This document shows, piece by piece, positions 22,190-33,541 of a stretch of DNA of 64,000 nucleotides. Source of the stretch: Lactifluus volemus (lineage: Eukaryota > Basidiomycota > Agaricomycetes > Russulales > Russulaceae); the NCBI GenBank assembly GCA_022376515.1, contig WTXI01000019.1:124001-188000 (forward strand), written 5' to 3'. The notes beneath the pieces were generated by a model. That model saw only the letters and a list, made by a program, of their open reading frames with translations. It was not told where the DNA came from and ran no database searches. The position numbers were made by a program, and so were the translations under genes. Within the stretch, counting starts at the first letter, position 1. Each line of letters opens with the position of its first letter.

Positions 22190-22655
22190 TGCCTCGCATC
22201 AACCACGTGTCCGTGAGCGCGGTCACTTAGCCGCGCTTCCTTCTTTTCCGGTCCTTCCGCACCATGCTTCAATGTCATATCGAGTGGCCGGGCGTGTCTG
22301 CCCAGCGCTACCTCCAAATACAAGTGTACAGTGCATCACTTGTTTCTTTTCTTGTGATGATTCCCCCCCCGAGGCATCCACGCAGCAGCCGCGTGACTTG
22401 ATCGGAATGATGGGTAGAGTGGGGTTGTCGATGGAGGTGGATGTTTCCCCACGTGTGGGCCGACATCTATCGTCCTCCAAGTTATACTGTACCGCGATCT
22501 GGCACCTCCAGTATGAGTTGATGCCGTCAAGGCCATGACAACTGGATGCGACGAATACATTATGTAGTTCCTTCCGTTTTCGACTGCCTCACGTGCTATG
22601 CCTCTTAAGTGTCTTCCAAGACATAAAAGTCTCTTCTTTGTTGCCATCATACCTC
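22190..22655. repeat. Array upstream unit U, copy 1
   Basis: This non-coding block (key words: gtccgtgagcgcggtcactt, tgtctgcccagcgctacctc, gaggtggatgtttccccac) precedes the gene at 22.7 kb and recurs at 25500-25968 and, split by two insertions, at 32106-33541. It is the common upstream/promoter region of the long-type genes of the array. Confidence 0.8.
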
Positions 22656-22661
22656 TCTCCA

Positions 22662-24497
22662 ATGCTCAAGTTGAATACAGGGCCCTCGGCGTAACTGATT
22701 ACGAAGAGGCGGACAAAGGTATCTACCCTTCTACTCAACTTAACCCTACCTAATCTCACTACTCGTGTGCCTAGATGCTCTGGCTCAGATGTCCAAATTT
22801 ACTGATAGCTCGGGGCCACTCTTCACGATGTATTGTAAGATGACGGAGTATGACAATAAGCAAGTTGAAGCTGCTAAGCAAGATCGACAGTGTCGTTTTC
22901 TTCGTGCGCACCTCATCTTTATTTTCCATACGCCTCACTCATCAAGTCAATACTACAGATCAGCTTGTTCTCTGCGGTCGTTGCCGCATTACTTCCCTGA
23001 AGTCCCGGACCTCAAAGGAGCACAGGATACATCCGCTTTCTACCTCAAGAACATCTATCAGCTTCAAGTTCTCTCAGGTTCCAACACATCCCTCCCTTCC
23101 ACCCCCGCTCAACCCCCTCCGTTCTCTGCCCCGACATACGCAATCTGGGTGAACGCATCTTGTTCATGAGTTTATGTCTCAATATTTTCATTGACTTATG
23201 GCCTTGTGGATACAGAGACGTGTATCTCGTTCCTCTCGGATACTGGTCTCCCCAGCTACCCCCACTACCGAGCGCGTATGCGTGAAATTCTTGGCAGCGA
23301 ATTCTATATTTGCGGGCATCTTTTCCGCTAATGTCCTGCTAGGGCTTTCCAATTGCTATTCTTTTCCGGCCTTTCTCTATACTCTTTAATATTAACCGAG
23401 TGTCTTCGGCGCCGTCCTTGGTGCATATGCCTTTGCTTTATCTCATTTTTCTTCACTTTTATTGGCTGATACGGTAAGTGCTTCCTATAGGGTTCTCTTT
23501 TCATTTGTCAAGCCTGATTCGTCGTTTATTCGCAGGTTCAGGCTAGGTCGAGATCGTCACGAGATCGACGACCACGTTTTAGACCGGCTATTTGGGCTCT
23601 CGTTAAGGATTTGGCACAATTCTTTGAGCACGCCGTTGAATTCTGCCGGTCATTTGCAGTGGACCATCCTCTGCGCGGGTTATTAATTTGGGAAAGCAGA
23701 AAGTGCAGAAGCGACTGTGAAACAATTCCTGGAACGTACTCGGTCATCCAATCTCTCTTAGTCCGGAGAAGATGCGGCGACTCGTCGCCTGCGTGAACTT
23801 CGCCGACGCTGTACGCCTCCCGGATGTGGCCTCGCCAATCCTGGAAGACGTAGATCATTGGGACTTGCATAGCGCCTTGCAGCACGTTGACATGGGTCAA
23901 TTCCTGAAGGGTCAAGGCCATCGCGGCCGGGAGAAAGTTGGGTTGTGTGCACAAAGCATTATTGTTTGCATTCTTTCGAATGTGCAGGGAAGGGACGAAC
24001 GTTGGGTTGCGTTCGCCGCAGATCAATTGGGCGAATCCAAAGACGTCATCCAGAGCTACCTCGAACGTGGGATTGAAAACATGCTACTTGCCATCCTGAC
24101 CCACGTGACTGGCCAGATCGTTGACTCTTTGAAGCACAATCGGAAGATGGCCACGTCGACAGCATCCATATTACAACCACTTTCCAATTTCGATGTACAA
24201 CATACTCTTCCTGAAGTGCAGAATAGCTTCCTTACCTTGTGGAATAAAATCGAACACCACGCACCAGAGGACAGAGTTCTTACGGATATCCGCAACGATC
24301 TGTTCAATCTGTATAATGCCTTACCTGTCGTTCGAGGCTCTCAACTATCCGATCCGTCACCCGGTAGTATCCTAAAGTGGAGCGACGTCCCCCGGTTGCT
24401 GTCCCATCGCATTCCACTCCTCGTGGAAGCCGCGGCCCTTCTGTTGCTTCACGGTCCGTACTTTCACTGTAACTGCAACAACACGCAACATTGCTAA
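22662..24497 (+). pseudogene. DUF6535-family chimeric pseudogene (module 1)
   Basis: The 5' half (FTDSSGPLFTMYCKMTEYDN, AFYLKNIYQLQ, FSAPTYAIWVNA) is the long type seen intact at 33.5 kb. From about 23200 (tctcggatactggtctcccc) the sequence is the short type seen at 29.3 and 36.0 kb, including VRLPDVASPILEDVDHWDLH and the C-terminus PRLLSHRIP. Breaks: one base missing just after the ATG at 22662, deletions near 22875, frame changes around 23160-23280 and near 23760. The last part, 23772-24497, is still open for about 240 codons. The switch suggests unequal recombination between the two neighbours of one module. Confidence 0.82.
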
Positions 24498-24499
24498 AC

Positions 24500-25489
24500 A
24501 TCCAGTCTAGACCACCTTCAACCGTTCGGTCCGATCATCCAGATACCCTCCCATGTACTTACCGTCGCTCCCGTCCTTGTTCAACCGCCCCCCTCCCTTC
24601 CCCTCCCTTCCCTTCCCCTCCCTTCCCCTCGCCCTCGCCCTCGCCCTTGCCCTTGCCCTCGCCCTCGCCCTTGCCCTCGCCCTTGCCCTCGCCCTCGCCC
24701 TTGCCCTTGCCCTTGCCCTCGCCTTGCCCTCGCCCTTCCCTTCCAGGACTACACCCTCACATTACAGGCGCTACAACCACTCATCGTGCGTTACGACGCC
24801 CACCCAAATGAAATCAGATAGCTCCATCATACACGTCAATCGGATACACGCTTTGTCTCCAATGGCCGAAAAAGCTGTTCAAGTCTCGACAGGCTGGTCT
24901 TGTAAGAAATGTTTTATCCTGTAAGACAGGCGTTGATGTAGATGATGTTCACTCTGCCCCCAATACGCGACAAGTAGCTGGACCTTAAAGGCACGTAATT
25001 CTGCACGGTTTCTTTTAATTCAAGTCTTAGCACAAATGTGTTTATTCTTTACTATTCATTGACCTCTCCGTTACACACTCCCTGTACCTCTGTTTGATTA
25101 ACGGGTACTGAATACTGTATGCGACGAAATCCAACTCCTGTTATGAGACCTGGCAGTGATGAGTATAGGCAGGAATACATACTCCGTTAGAGCAGATTGG
25201 ATCGGGACGAGCGGACCCACCTTCACAATAGACTCGTGGGTTGTGCTTGTCTCGTGTAGGGTGAGAACTGGATTTCGAGGGCGTCCTTGATGAGAAGGAC
25301 TTGGGCATGTAATCCGGCGCGCTTCTTATGCCGCTGCTGAGGCAATTCGAATACCTCATATGAGGTGATTGGCTTATGTGTATTCCACATGGGATACCTT
25401 GTGTCAGTGGAGCCACAGTCAGTAGAATGAATTTCGACCAATCTCGCCAATTAGATTTCTCAAGAGTTGGGTGGAATCGCTGAGGTGAT
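24500..25489. repeat. Array downstream unit T, copy 1
   Basis: The block after the short-type gene recurs at 31175-32105 and 37945-38850. Shared words include aatcggatacacgctttgtc, gccgaaaaagctgttcaagtc and the minus-strand coding-like part at 25110-25480 (reads RYPMWNTHKPITSYEVFELP). The copy here carries the expanded hexanucleotide tract. Confidence 0.8.
24625..24738. repeat. Hexanucleotide tract (CCCTCG/CCCTTG)n
   Basis: About nineteen units of ccctcg or cccttg, preceded by a ccctt/cccct-rich lead. The equivalent place in the two other T units has only about 25-30 bases of ccct-rich sequence, so this is a local expansion. Confidence 0.9.
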
Positions 25490-25968
25490 TGAAGGGACCA
25501 TGTTGCGTATCATCACGTGTCCGTGAGCGCGATCACTTGCGGCTTGCTTCCCTTTTTTTCCGGTCCATCCGCACCATGCTTCAATGTCATGTCGAGCGAC
25601 TCGGGCTGTCTGCCCAGCGCTACCTCCAAATGGATACAAGTGTACAGTGCATCACTGGTTTCTTTTTCTTGTGATGATTCATCCACGCAGCAGCCGCGTG
25701 TCTTTTGATCAGAATGAGGGTAGAGTGGAGGTTGTTGATGGAGGTGGATGTTTCCCCACGTGTGGGCGACATCCTAGCGTCCTCCAAAGTTATGCCGCGA
25801 TCTGGCACCCTCCAGTATGAGTTGATGCGTCCAGGCCTGACAACTGGATGCGACGAATACATTATGCCGTTCCTTCCGTTTTGACTGCCTCCTGCACGTT
25901 GCTACCCCTCTTAAAGTGTCTTCCAAGACGAAAAGTCTCTCTTTGTTGCCACATCATACCTCTCACCA
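25490..25968. repeat. Array upstream unit U, copy 2
   Basis: Same unit as at 22190-22655 and 32106-33541, uninterrupted here. It serves as an empty-site reference for the two insertions at 32.3 and 32.9 kb. Confidence 0.8.
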
Positions 25969-28155
25969 ATGCCTCAAGCGACCACAGAGCCCTCAGCGTA
26001 ACTGATCACCAAGCGGCGAACAAAGGTATCTTACCCTTCTACTCGACGTTAACCCTACCTAATCTCACCACCCGTGTGCCTAGATGCTTCCCCGAACATG
26101 GCCCATCATCATGAACCCATGTCCAAATTTATGATAGCTCGGGGCCACTCTTACGATGTTTGCAATGATGGAGCATGGCAATAAGGGGTTGAAACTGGCT
26201 AAAAGGGATCGACAATATCGTTTTCTTCGTGCGCACCTCATTTTTATTATCCATCCCGCTCCACGTATCAAGTCAATATTCCAGATGATTTGTCCTCTAC
26301 GGTCATTGCTGCATTACTTTCTGTAACAGTTCCGGACCTCAAACAAGATCCACAGGACAATCCGCATTCTACCTCGAGAATATCTATAAGCTTCAAGCTC
26401 TCTCAGGATCCAACGTATCACTCCCTTCCACCCGGCTCAACCTCCTCCGTTCTCTGCCCCGAATACGCAATCTGGGTGAACGCACTCCTGTTCATCAGTT
26501 TATGTCTCAATATTTTACCGTAATTATGGCTCTGCATATACAGGGATTCGTACCTGTTACCTCTTGAAATCGAGTCCCTATCGCCACCCCCAATACCGAG
26601 CTCGGATGAGCAAAATTATTTCCAGCGAGTGTCCTCTTCGCCGGGGTAATATGTCTCTAACGTTCATGGTAACTTTTTCCCTGGTTTTTTCTTCGCCGGC
26701 CTTTCTATATATCTCTTTAATATCAACCGGGCTGTCTTTGGCCCCTTCATTTCTTGCATATGCCTTTGTTCAATCCTTTTTATCTTCGTCAAATCTGGCT
26801 ATTTAGAGTAAGTAGGGTGCTCTTGTCATTTGATCAAGCCTGATTCGTCTCGCAGATTCCGTCTAGGTCGAATTCGTCAACAGAGATCGACGGCCGTATC
26901 TTATATCAGCTATTCAATTATCTCGTCGTCGAGGATTCCGACTGGATGAATTCTTTGAAGTATCCCTGGCTTCTGCAAATCATCAATAGTAGACGACCCT
27001 CTACGCTGGGTTACTAATTTGGGAAAGCAGCAGCTGCGCAGGGCTGTGACGGCATTACTGGAACGTACTTGGTCATCCAGTTTCCTTTCAGACTCGGAGA
27101 AAATACGGCGGCTGGTCGTCTGCGTGAACTTTTCCGATGTTCTACGCCTCCCGGATGTAGCCTCGTCCATACTCAGGGACATATTCCCTCCGGACTTGCA
27201 TAACGCCGTTGAAATAGGGCAATTCCTGCGGAATCAAGCCAACCGTGGCCAGACGAAAGTTGGGCTGTGTGCCCAAAGCATTGTTGCTGGCATCATTTCA
27301 AAAGTGCAGGGAAGCAACGAGCGTTGGGTTTCGCTCGCTGCAGATCAATTAGGCAAATCAGAAGACGTCATTCGAGGTTACCTTGAAGATGGAAATGACG
27401 ACAACATGTTACTTGCTAACCTGACCCATATCACTCGCGAGATCTTTCACTCTTTGAAGGAAAATCGGGACATGGCCGCGTCGTCAGCATCCATATTACC
27501 ATCACTTTCCAATTTTGATATTCGAAATACCCTTCCTGAACTGCAGAACAGCTTCCTTGCCTTGTGGAATGAGATCGAACAGGCGCCGAACGATTCCGTT
27601 CCTACGGAGATCCGCGACCACTTGCTCAATCTCCACAACGCCCTAAATCAAGGCACAGACGATCCTGTGACCACGCCCTCCGTATCTCAAACAAATACCA
27701 TCATTGGCACTTCCCTTCCTGTTTCGTACCATGGCGTCACCGCAGACGCTGCCGATGAACTGTCACCTGGTGGTATCCCTGAAGCGGCGCGACGTCCCAC
27801 CACACCCTCCCGTCCCACTCCTGCTCTCGTAAGCTTCGGTCATTCCGGTACTTCACATGCCGATGCTTCCGCCGCCGCCGACGCCGCAATAACAGGCAAC
27901 ATTGCTAACACCCAGTTTGGAGAGCAGCCTACGATTCGGCCTGACTCTAGCAGCGTGCTCCCCGCAATGGTCACATCTACTCCTTCTACCACGCCAGAGG
28001 TAGCCTCTATTTTTCGCCCTGCAGACGCCGCACCCCTTATCTCGCACCATGATGCTCAGGACCTGGGCGGTCCAATTGAAATGACATCGCTCCATCGGAC
28101 ACGCCAGTCAGGCACGCCGGCCCAAAACCTCGACGCATCGGACAGTCCCATCTAG
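25969..28155 (+). pseudogene. DUF6535-family long-type copy, decayed 5' half (module 2)
   Basis: The start region has lost one base after ATG CCT CAA, and exon 2 (26084-26280) carries several indels relative to 33.7 kb, so the membrane half no longer reads through. The 3' half is open: from about 27019 to 28155 it codes for about 378 residues, LLERTWSSSFLSDSEKIR through TPAQNLDASDSPI. This part is almost identical to the 3' half of the intact gene at 33.5-35.8 kb, including a low-complexity tail rich in Thr, Ser, Pro and Ala. The contrast between decayed 5' and conserved 3' halves suggests gene conversion or a very recent duplication followed by local damage. A shorter protein from an internal ATG is possible but would lack all membrane segments. 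Confidence 0.8.
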
Positions 28156-28170
28156 TCACCACATGGACGA

Positions 28171-29039
28171 TGTAGGGTCAGCCTAGCGGCTGGCCTCGAA
28201 ACCTCCATTCGTGTATCATTGTACGCCCAACTCGTGCCTCCATTCTCGTCTCATCTCGCGCTACTGTGTGCCGCTTCCCTCGGCCGGTTTTCAAGCTTTA
28301 GACCTCGTTCTCGCTCCCCCGATCTCGATAAATAGGGCCACGATCGCCCTCGGCCACGACGCACTTACGCCTCGGCCATAGACCCGTTCACTGCGGCCTC
28401 GCGCTGCACAGTGTTTTCCCTACTTTCTCTTTGTCTCTTTCATGTCTCGTGTTTCCTGTATCTCTCGTTTCGTGCTAGTATACCTCGCGCCTCCATTGTC
28501 CGCTTGATTTGGTGTTATCTTGTCTCCTCATGCTTACCTTCTTGTCCTTCGTCTCGGGCTGCGTTTCCCTTGTTCCCCTCTACCTGTAGACCCCTTTTTC
28601 TTTTCCTTTCATCCCCATCTCACTTCCGATACTTTTACTTACTTCGTCATCCGTAGATTTTGTCTCCGTCTCGCTCGCGTTTTACCTATCTCCCCGTTCT
28701 CGACGCGCCCACTATTTTTAGTTTACATGGCTTGAATGTACCTAAATATGACTCGCAAATGTACAAACGAGCCAGCGAATTCACGCTGCTCACCACTTAC
28801 TCTCGAAATCAGTCTGCCTCAAGCTTCTTCTAAAGTTTCTCTAGGTCTTTACTCTCTATTTCCCTCAAGATCTCGTCTTATCGCCTTCTCCCTCGCTTAG
28901 ATCTCCAGTCAACGGGACTTCTTCGCGTTTTCATCTTCAACTCGCCGCCGCTCATCCCTTCACCTCCCCCTCTTGTCCCTCTGAACCCCTTTATCCACCC
29001 TTTGTTGAACTCACAAGCAGACGGAGTACTCTGCTTTCA
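28171..29039. mobile_element. Probable solo LTR (TG...CA) in module 2 spacer
   Basis: The spacer between the long and short genes is short in module 3 (acatggacgaaaaaatgttg at about 35790-35810). In module 2 the same words are split: acatggacga ends at 28170 and acgaaaaaagg resumes at 29040. The inserted 869 bp begins TGTAGGG and ends CTTTCA, with acga on both sides as target duplication. It is pyrimidine-rich with no coding potential. A related fragment lies at about 42370-42695. Confidence 0.7.
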
Positions 29040-29270
29040 ACGAAAAAAGGTTGTTGGTCTTGACTGGATGATAGCATTCGTAAATCCTTTTTCAAAAGTC
29101 AATGATGTTGACTTGGCTAGGCCCTTGAAGCACGTAGAATTTCGGCGACCTCTATTTCTTGTGGGAAATGGTGGCGTTTCGGACCGATGAATATATTACA
29201 TAAGCGATGTTGACTTGTCGTGTTTGAAAGTGTCTCTCCGTATAAACCTCTTCTCTTACGCATCTCTCTA

Positions 29271-31150
29271 ATGTCGCGAACTGAATACCGGACTCTCGAC
29301 GTAAAAGATCTAGAAGAGGCGTACTATCAAGGTATCTTACCTCTCCGCTTAACGTTGATCCTTACCGAATCTCACGATCCACATATGCTATCCCGAACCC
29401 AGCTAAGATGGCCCACAATTGGGAACCAGAGTCCATATATACTGATAGCTCGGGGCCACTTTTCAATATGTATTCCAACATGACAAAGAATAAGGATAAG
29501 AATCTTAAAGAGGCGATACATTCGATGGACAGTATCATTCTCGTCGTGCGCATCTCAATTTTATCTTCTATACCGCTTAACCCATCAATATTACAGACGA
29601 CCTTGTTCTCTACAGTCATTGCAGCACTACTTGCATTGACAATTCCGGATCTCAGGCCAATCCCACAGGCTACAGCTGCATTCTATCTCGAGAATATGTA
29701 CAAGCTCCAACTTCTCACAAACCCCAACACTTCTCTCTCCTTCACCCCGACTCTATCCTCTCAATCCTCTGTTTCAACGAATGCCATCTTGGTGAACACA
29801 CTCTTGCTCACGAGCTTGTGTATCAATATTTTCCTTGCTTTTATGGCTCTGTGGATACGGGGACGAGTACCTCGTTACCTCTCGGATACCGAGTCTCCCC
29901 AGCTCAGCCCCCACTACCGAGCGCGGATGCATGAGATTCTTTCCAGCGGATTCTATGATTCGCGGATATTTGTTCCGCTAGTGCTCATGCAATGGCTTTC
30001 CCCATTGTTTTTCTTTACCGGCCTTTCTCTTTATCTCTTTAATATTAACCGAGTTGTCTTCCGCGCTGTCCTTGGTTGCATATGCCTTTGCTTTATCGCA
30101 TCTTGCTTCATCTTTCATTGGCTGGATAAGGTAAGTGCTTCCTATACGGTGCTCTTTTCATTTTGTCAAGCCTGATTCGTCGTTTATTCACAGGTTCCAG
30201 CTAGGTCGAAATCGTCATCGAGGGTTGATGACCGCATTTTAGACCGGCTGTTTGAGGCTCTCGTTAAGGATACCGACTTGGCACAATTCTTTGAGAACGT
30301 CCTTGGCTTCTGCCGATCAAATGTCGTTGACAAACCTCTACGTCGGACTACTGATTTTGGAAAGCGGAAAGTGCAGAAAGCGACTGTGAAACAATTCCTG
30401 GAACGTACTCGGTCATCCATAGCTCTCTCAGACTCAGAGAAGATGCGGCGACTCGTCGCCTGCGTGAACTTCGCCGATGCTGTACGCCTCCCGAATGTGG
30501 CCTCGCCAATCCTGGAAGACATATATCATTGGGACTTGCATAGCGTCTTGCAGCACGTTGACATGGATCAATTCCTGAAGGGCCAAGGCCATCGCGGCCG
30601 GGAGAAAGTTGGGTTGTGTGCACAAAGCATTATTGCTTGCGTCCTTTCGAATGTGCAGGGACGGGACGAACGTTGGGTTGCGCTCACCGCAGCTCAGTTA
30701 GGCCAATCAAAAGACGTTATCGAGAGTTACCTCGAACATGGGACCGAAAACGTGTTACTTGCCATCCTGACCCACGTCACTGGCCAGATCTATGACTCTT
30801 TGAAGCACAATCGGAACATGGCCGCGTCGACAGCATCCATATTACGACTACTTTCCAATTTCGATGTACAAAATCCTCTTCCTGAAGTGCAGAATACCTT
30901 CCTTGCCTTGTGGGATAAAATCGCACGTGCACCAAAGGACAGAGTTCTTACGGAGATCCGCATCAATCTGTTCGATCTGTATCATGCCTTACCTGTGGTT
31001 CGAGACTCTCAACTATCCGATCCGTCACTCGGTAGTATCGATAGTATCCCTCAAGTGGAGCGACGTCCCACGGCTCCTGTCTCATCGCATTCCACTCCTC
31101 GTGGAAGCCGCGGTCCTTCTGTTGCTTCACGGTCCGTACTTCTACTGTAA
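29271..31150 (+). CDS. DUF6535-like multi-pass membrane protein, short type (module 2)
   Basis: Exons 29271-29331, 29403-29545, 29597-30130 and 30194-31150 give 564 residues. The N-terminal half has four hydrophobic segments: TLFSTVIAALLALTI, ILVNTLLLTSLCINIFLAFM, FVPLVLMQWLSPLFFFTGLS and VFRAVLGCICLCFIASCF. Short motifs such as DSSGPLFNMY and LSPHYRARM are shared by all copies. The C-terminal half is predicted helical (MRRLVACVNFADAVRLP, ALWDKI, LTEIRINLFDLYHAL), an arrangement known from agaricomycete DUF6535 proteins. The second intron (29546-29596) is 51 nt, in frame and stop-free, so both spliced and retained forms are translatable. The first intron uses an AG inside what is coding sequence in the long-type genes. 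Function unknown. Confidence 0.75.
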
Positions 31151-31174
31151 CTGCAACAACACGCAACATTGCTG

Positions 31175-32105
31175 AACATCCATTCTAGATCACATTCAAC
31201 CGTTCGGTCTGATCATCAGATACCCTCCCATGTTCCTCCCCCAAGTCTCGCGCCCTGAGTCTGACCAGCCTTCCCTTTCCCCTCCCCCTCCCCCTCCAGG
31301 ACCATACCCTTACATTACAGGCGCTACAACCCCTCATCGTGTATCACGACGCCCACCCAAATGAAATCAGGTATCTCCATCATACACGTCAATCGGATAC
31401 ACGCTTTGTTCCCAATGGCCGAAAAAAGCTGTTCAAGTCTCGATGGGCTGGTCTTTGTAAGAAATATTTTATCCTGTCAAGACAGACGTTGATGTAGACG
31501 ATGTTCACTCTGCCCCCAATGTGCGACAAGTAGCTGGACCTTAAACATACTTTGAGATTTCTTGCACGGTTTCTTTTAATTCAAGTTTTAGCACAAAATG
31601 TGTTTTTTTCTTACTATCTCACTGACCTCTCTGTTACAAACTCCCTGTACCCTCTGTTTGATTAACGGTGTACTGAATACTGTATGCGACGAAATCCAGC
31701 TCCTGTTATGAGACCTGGCCGGCGATGAGTATATGCCAGGAATACATACTCCGTTAGGGCAGATTGCAGAATGCTGCCTGTTTTGAGGATTCTGGAGAGT
31801 GGAACGAATCGGGATCGAGCGGACCCACCTTCACAATAAACTGTCTCCTGTCGGGTTGTGTCAGGTGAGAACTGGATTTCGAGGGCGTCCTTGATGAGAA
31901 GGACTTGGGCATGTAATCCGGCGCGCTTCTCATGCCGCTGCTGAGGCAATTCGAATACCTCATATGAGGTGATTGGCTTATGTGTATTCCACATGGGATA
32001 CCTTGTGTCCAGTGGAGCCATAGTCAGTAGAATGAACTTCGACCAATCTCGCCAATTAGATTTCTCAAGATCCCTCCAGAGTTGGGTGAAGGGACCATGT
32101 TGCAT
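31175..32105. repeat. Array downstream unit T, copy 2
   Basis: Matches 24500-25489 and 37945-38850. On the minus strand 32105-31662 is open for 147 codons and reads MQHGPFTQLWRDLEKSNWRD and RAGLHAQVLLIKDALEIQF, the best preserved copy of an unidentified antisense frame found in all three T units. Confidence 0.75.
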
Positions 32106-32334
32106 ATCATCACATGTCCGTGAGCGCGATCATTTAGCCGCTTGCTTCCCTTCCTTTCCGGTCCATCGCACCATGCTTCAATGTCATGTCGAGTGGCTCG
32201 GGCGTGTCTGCCCAGCGCTACCTCCAAATGGATACAAGTGTACAGTGCATCACCGGTTTCTTTTTCTTGTGATGATTTCATCCACGCAGCAGCCGCGTGA
32301 CTTTGATCGGAATGATGGGTAGAGTGGAGGTTGT

Positions 32335-32870
32335 TGTTGGAGTATATTGCTGATTTGAGAGGAGATATTGGATGCCGAGGGGGAAGAAGATTTGGCCACG
32401 GAAGGCCAGAGGAGCCCGAGGAAGGCGGTGCCATCACAGCCGGCAGCCTGAGGGCGATCCGGGATGGGTCGCGTTTGCTCCCCGTTGGGGGTGGACGTCC
32501 AGCCTGTTTTACTATACCATTTCTGCTTCTAAATGACTCACTATCTTTTTTATTAGTTCTAGTGTATTTTCCGAGGCCCCTTGCGCGTTTCAGGAGGGCG
32601 CAGTCGCACTTGAGGGTCGAGCACGCCGCTCGTGACCCCTTCCGATTTTTGGACTCGTTTTTCTTCATATCGCACTATATTACAGCAATTAGTAGCTAAA
32701 TGAGTAGCCACTATGGACAGGTATATAGCTGCGATGAATCCAGTTGTATGGGCATCGATTTTGCCCCGTTTTTGTTTCCTTCTCCTCGTGCCACATGACT
32801 TCTTGCGTTTTCGACTTCTCTCCGCTCGTTTTTGTTCATATTTGCCCTCGGGCCTTCAATTTCTACTCTA
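32335..32870. mobile_element. Probable solo LTR insertion with 5-bp target duplication
   Basis: 536 bp begin TGTTGGAGTATATTGC and end TCTACTCTA, flanked by gttgt at 32330-32334 and 32871-32875. The empty site in copy 2 reads gaggttgttgatggagg. The size, TG start and 5-bp duplication fit a solo LTR of a Ty3 or Ty1-like element, although the 3' end is TA, not CA. No coding sequence recognised. Confidence 0.72.
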
Positions 32871-32923
32871 GTTGTCGATGGAGGTGGATGTTTCCCCACA
32901 TGTGGGTCGACATCCTATCGTCC

Positions 32924-33335
32924 TGTCGAGATCGTGATTGCGATGCGAGTACGATTAGTAAATCACTATATATTCCTTCGTTTAGACTTTCAGTACCTAG
33001 GCTAGCTAGAGCACTAGTTTAGCATGTTTGTGTCCGCAGATGGACTCTCCCGTTTTTTATCCCCTTTAGTATACATGCCTATCTGGCCTTTAGGGCCTTA
33101 TATACCTTCCTTAGTAGTCAGTGGGCCCCTCAGTTCTTGTGCTGACATCGCGCGAGTGTACTGAGGTGAGAGCCACCTTTATTACCTAGTTACCACCTAC
33201 TCACTTAAGGTAGAATACTCTATTCTTGTCCCTTAGGTGAATATATTTAGTTCTCGTGCTGACAGCGTGCGAGTGTACTGAGAATACTCTATTCTTGTCC
33301 CTTAGGATGATCTCGTGCTCGTTACATTCACTATA
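32924..33335. mobile_element. Second probable solo LTR with 5-bp target duplication
   Basis: 412 bp begin TGTCGAGATCG and end TTCACTATA, flanked by cgtcc at 32919-32923 and 33336-33340. Empty sites in copies 1 and 2 read cgtcctccaa. Inside are two direct repeats: gctgaca.cg.gcgagtgtactgag (about 33141-33163 and 33259-33281) and gaatactctattcttgtccc (about 33213 and 33282). TA end as in the neighbouring insertion. Confidence 0.72.
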
Positions 33336-33541
33336 CGTCCTCCAAAGTTATGCCGCGATCTGGCACCCTCCAGTATGAGTTGATGCCGTCAAGGCCATGA
33401 TAACTGGATGCGACGAATACATTATGCCGTTCCTTCCGTTTTCGACTGCCTCACGTGTGCAATGTGGCTATTATGCCCTCTTACAGTGTTTTCCAAGACG
33501 TATAAGCCTCTTTCTTTATTGCCACATCATACCTCTCTCCA

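Larger units (their letters stand above)
32106..33541. repeat. Array upstream unit U, copy 3, with two insertions
   Basis: The U sequence is present in three pieces, 32106-32334, 32871-32923 and 33336-33541. The intervening segments are absent from U copies 1 and 2 and are listed separately as mobile elements. Confidence 0.8.

Noticed and set aside
24491..24924. Two overlapping plus frames rich in Pro-Ser or Ala-Leu
   Set aside because: They are translations of the ccctcg/cccttg repeat and have no other content.
32024..32668. Minus-strand frame of 214 codons
   Set aside because: It spans the junction between unit T/U and an LTR-like insertion, so it is a chance fusion.
33141..33310. Direct repeats that could suggest a CRISPR or satellite
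   Set aside because: Only two copies each, inside a eukaryotic LTR-like insertion with target duplication.
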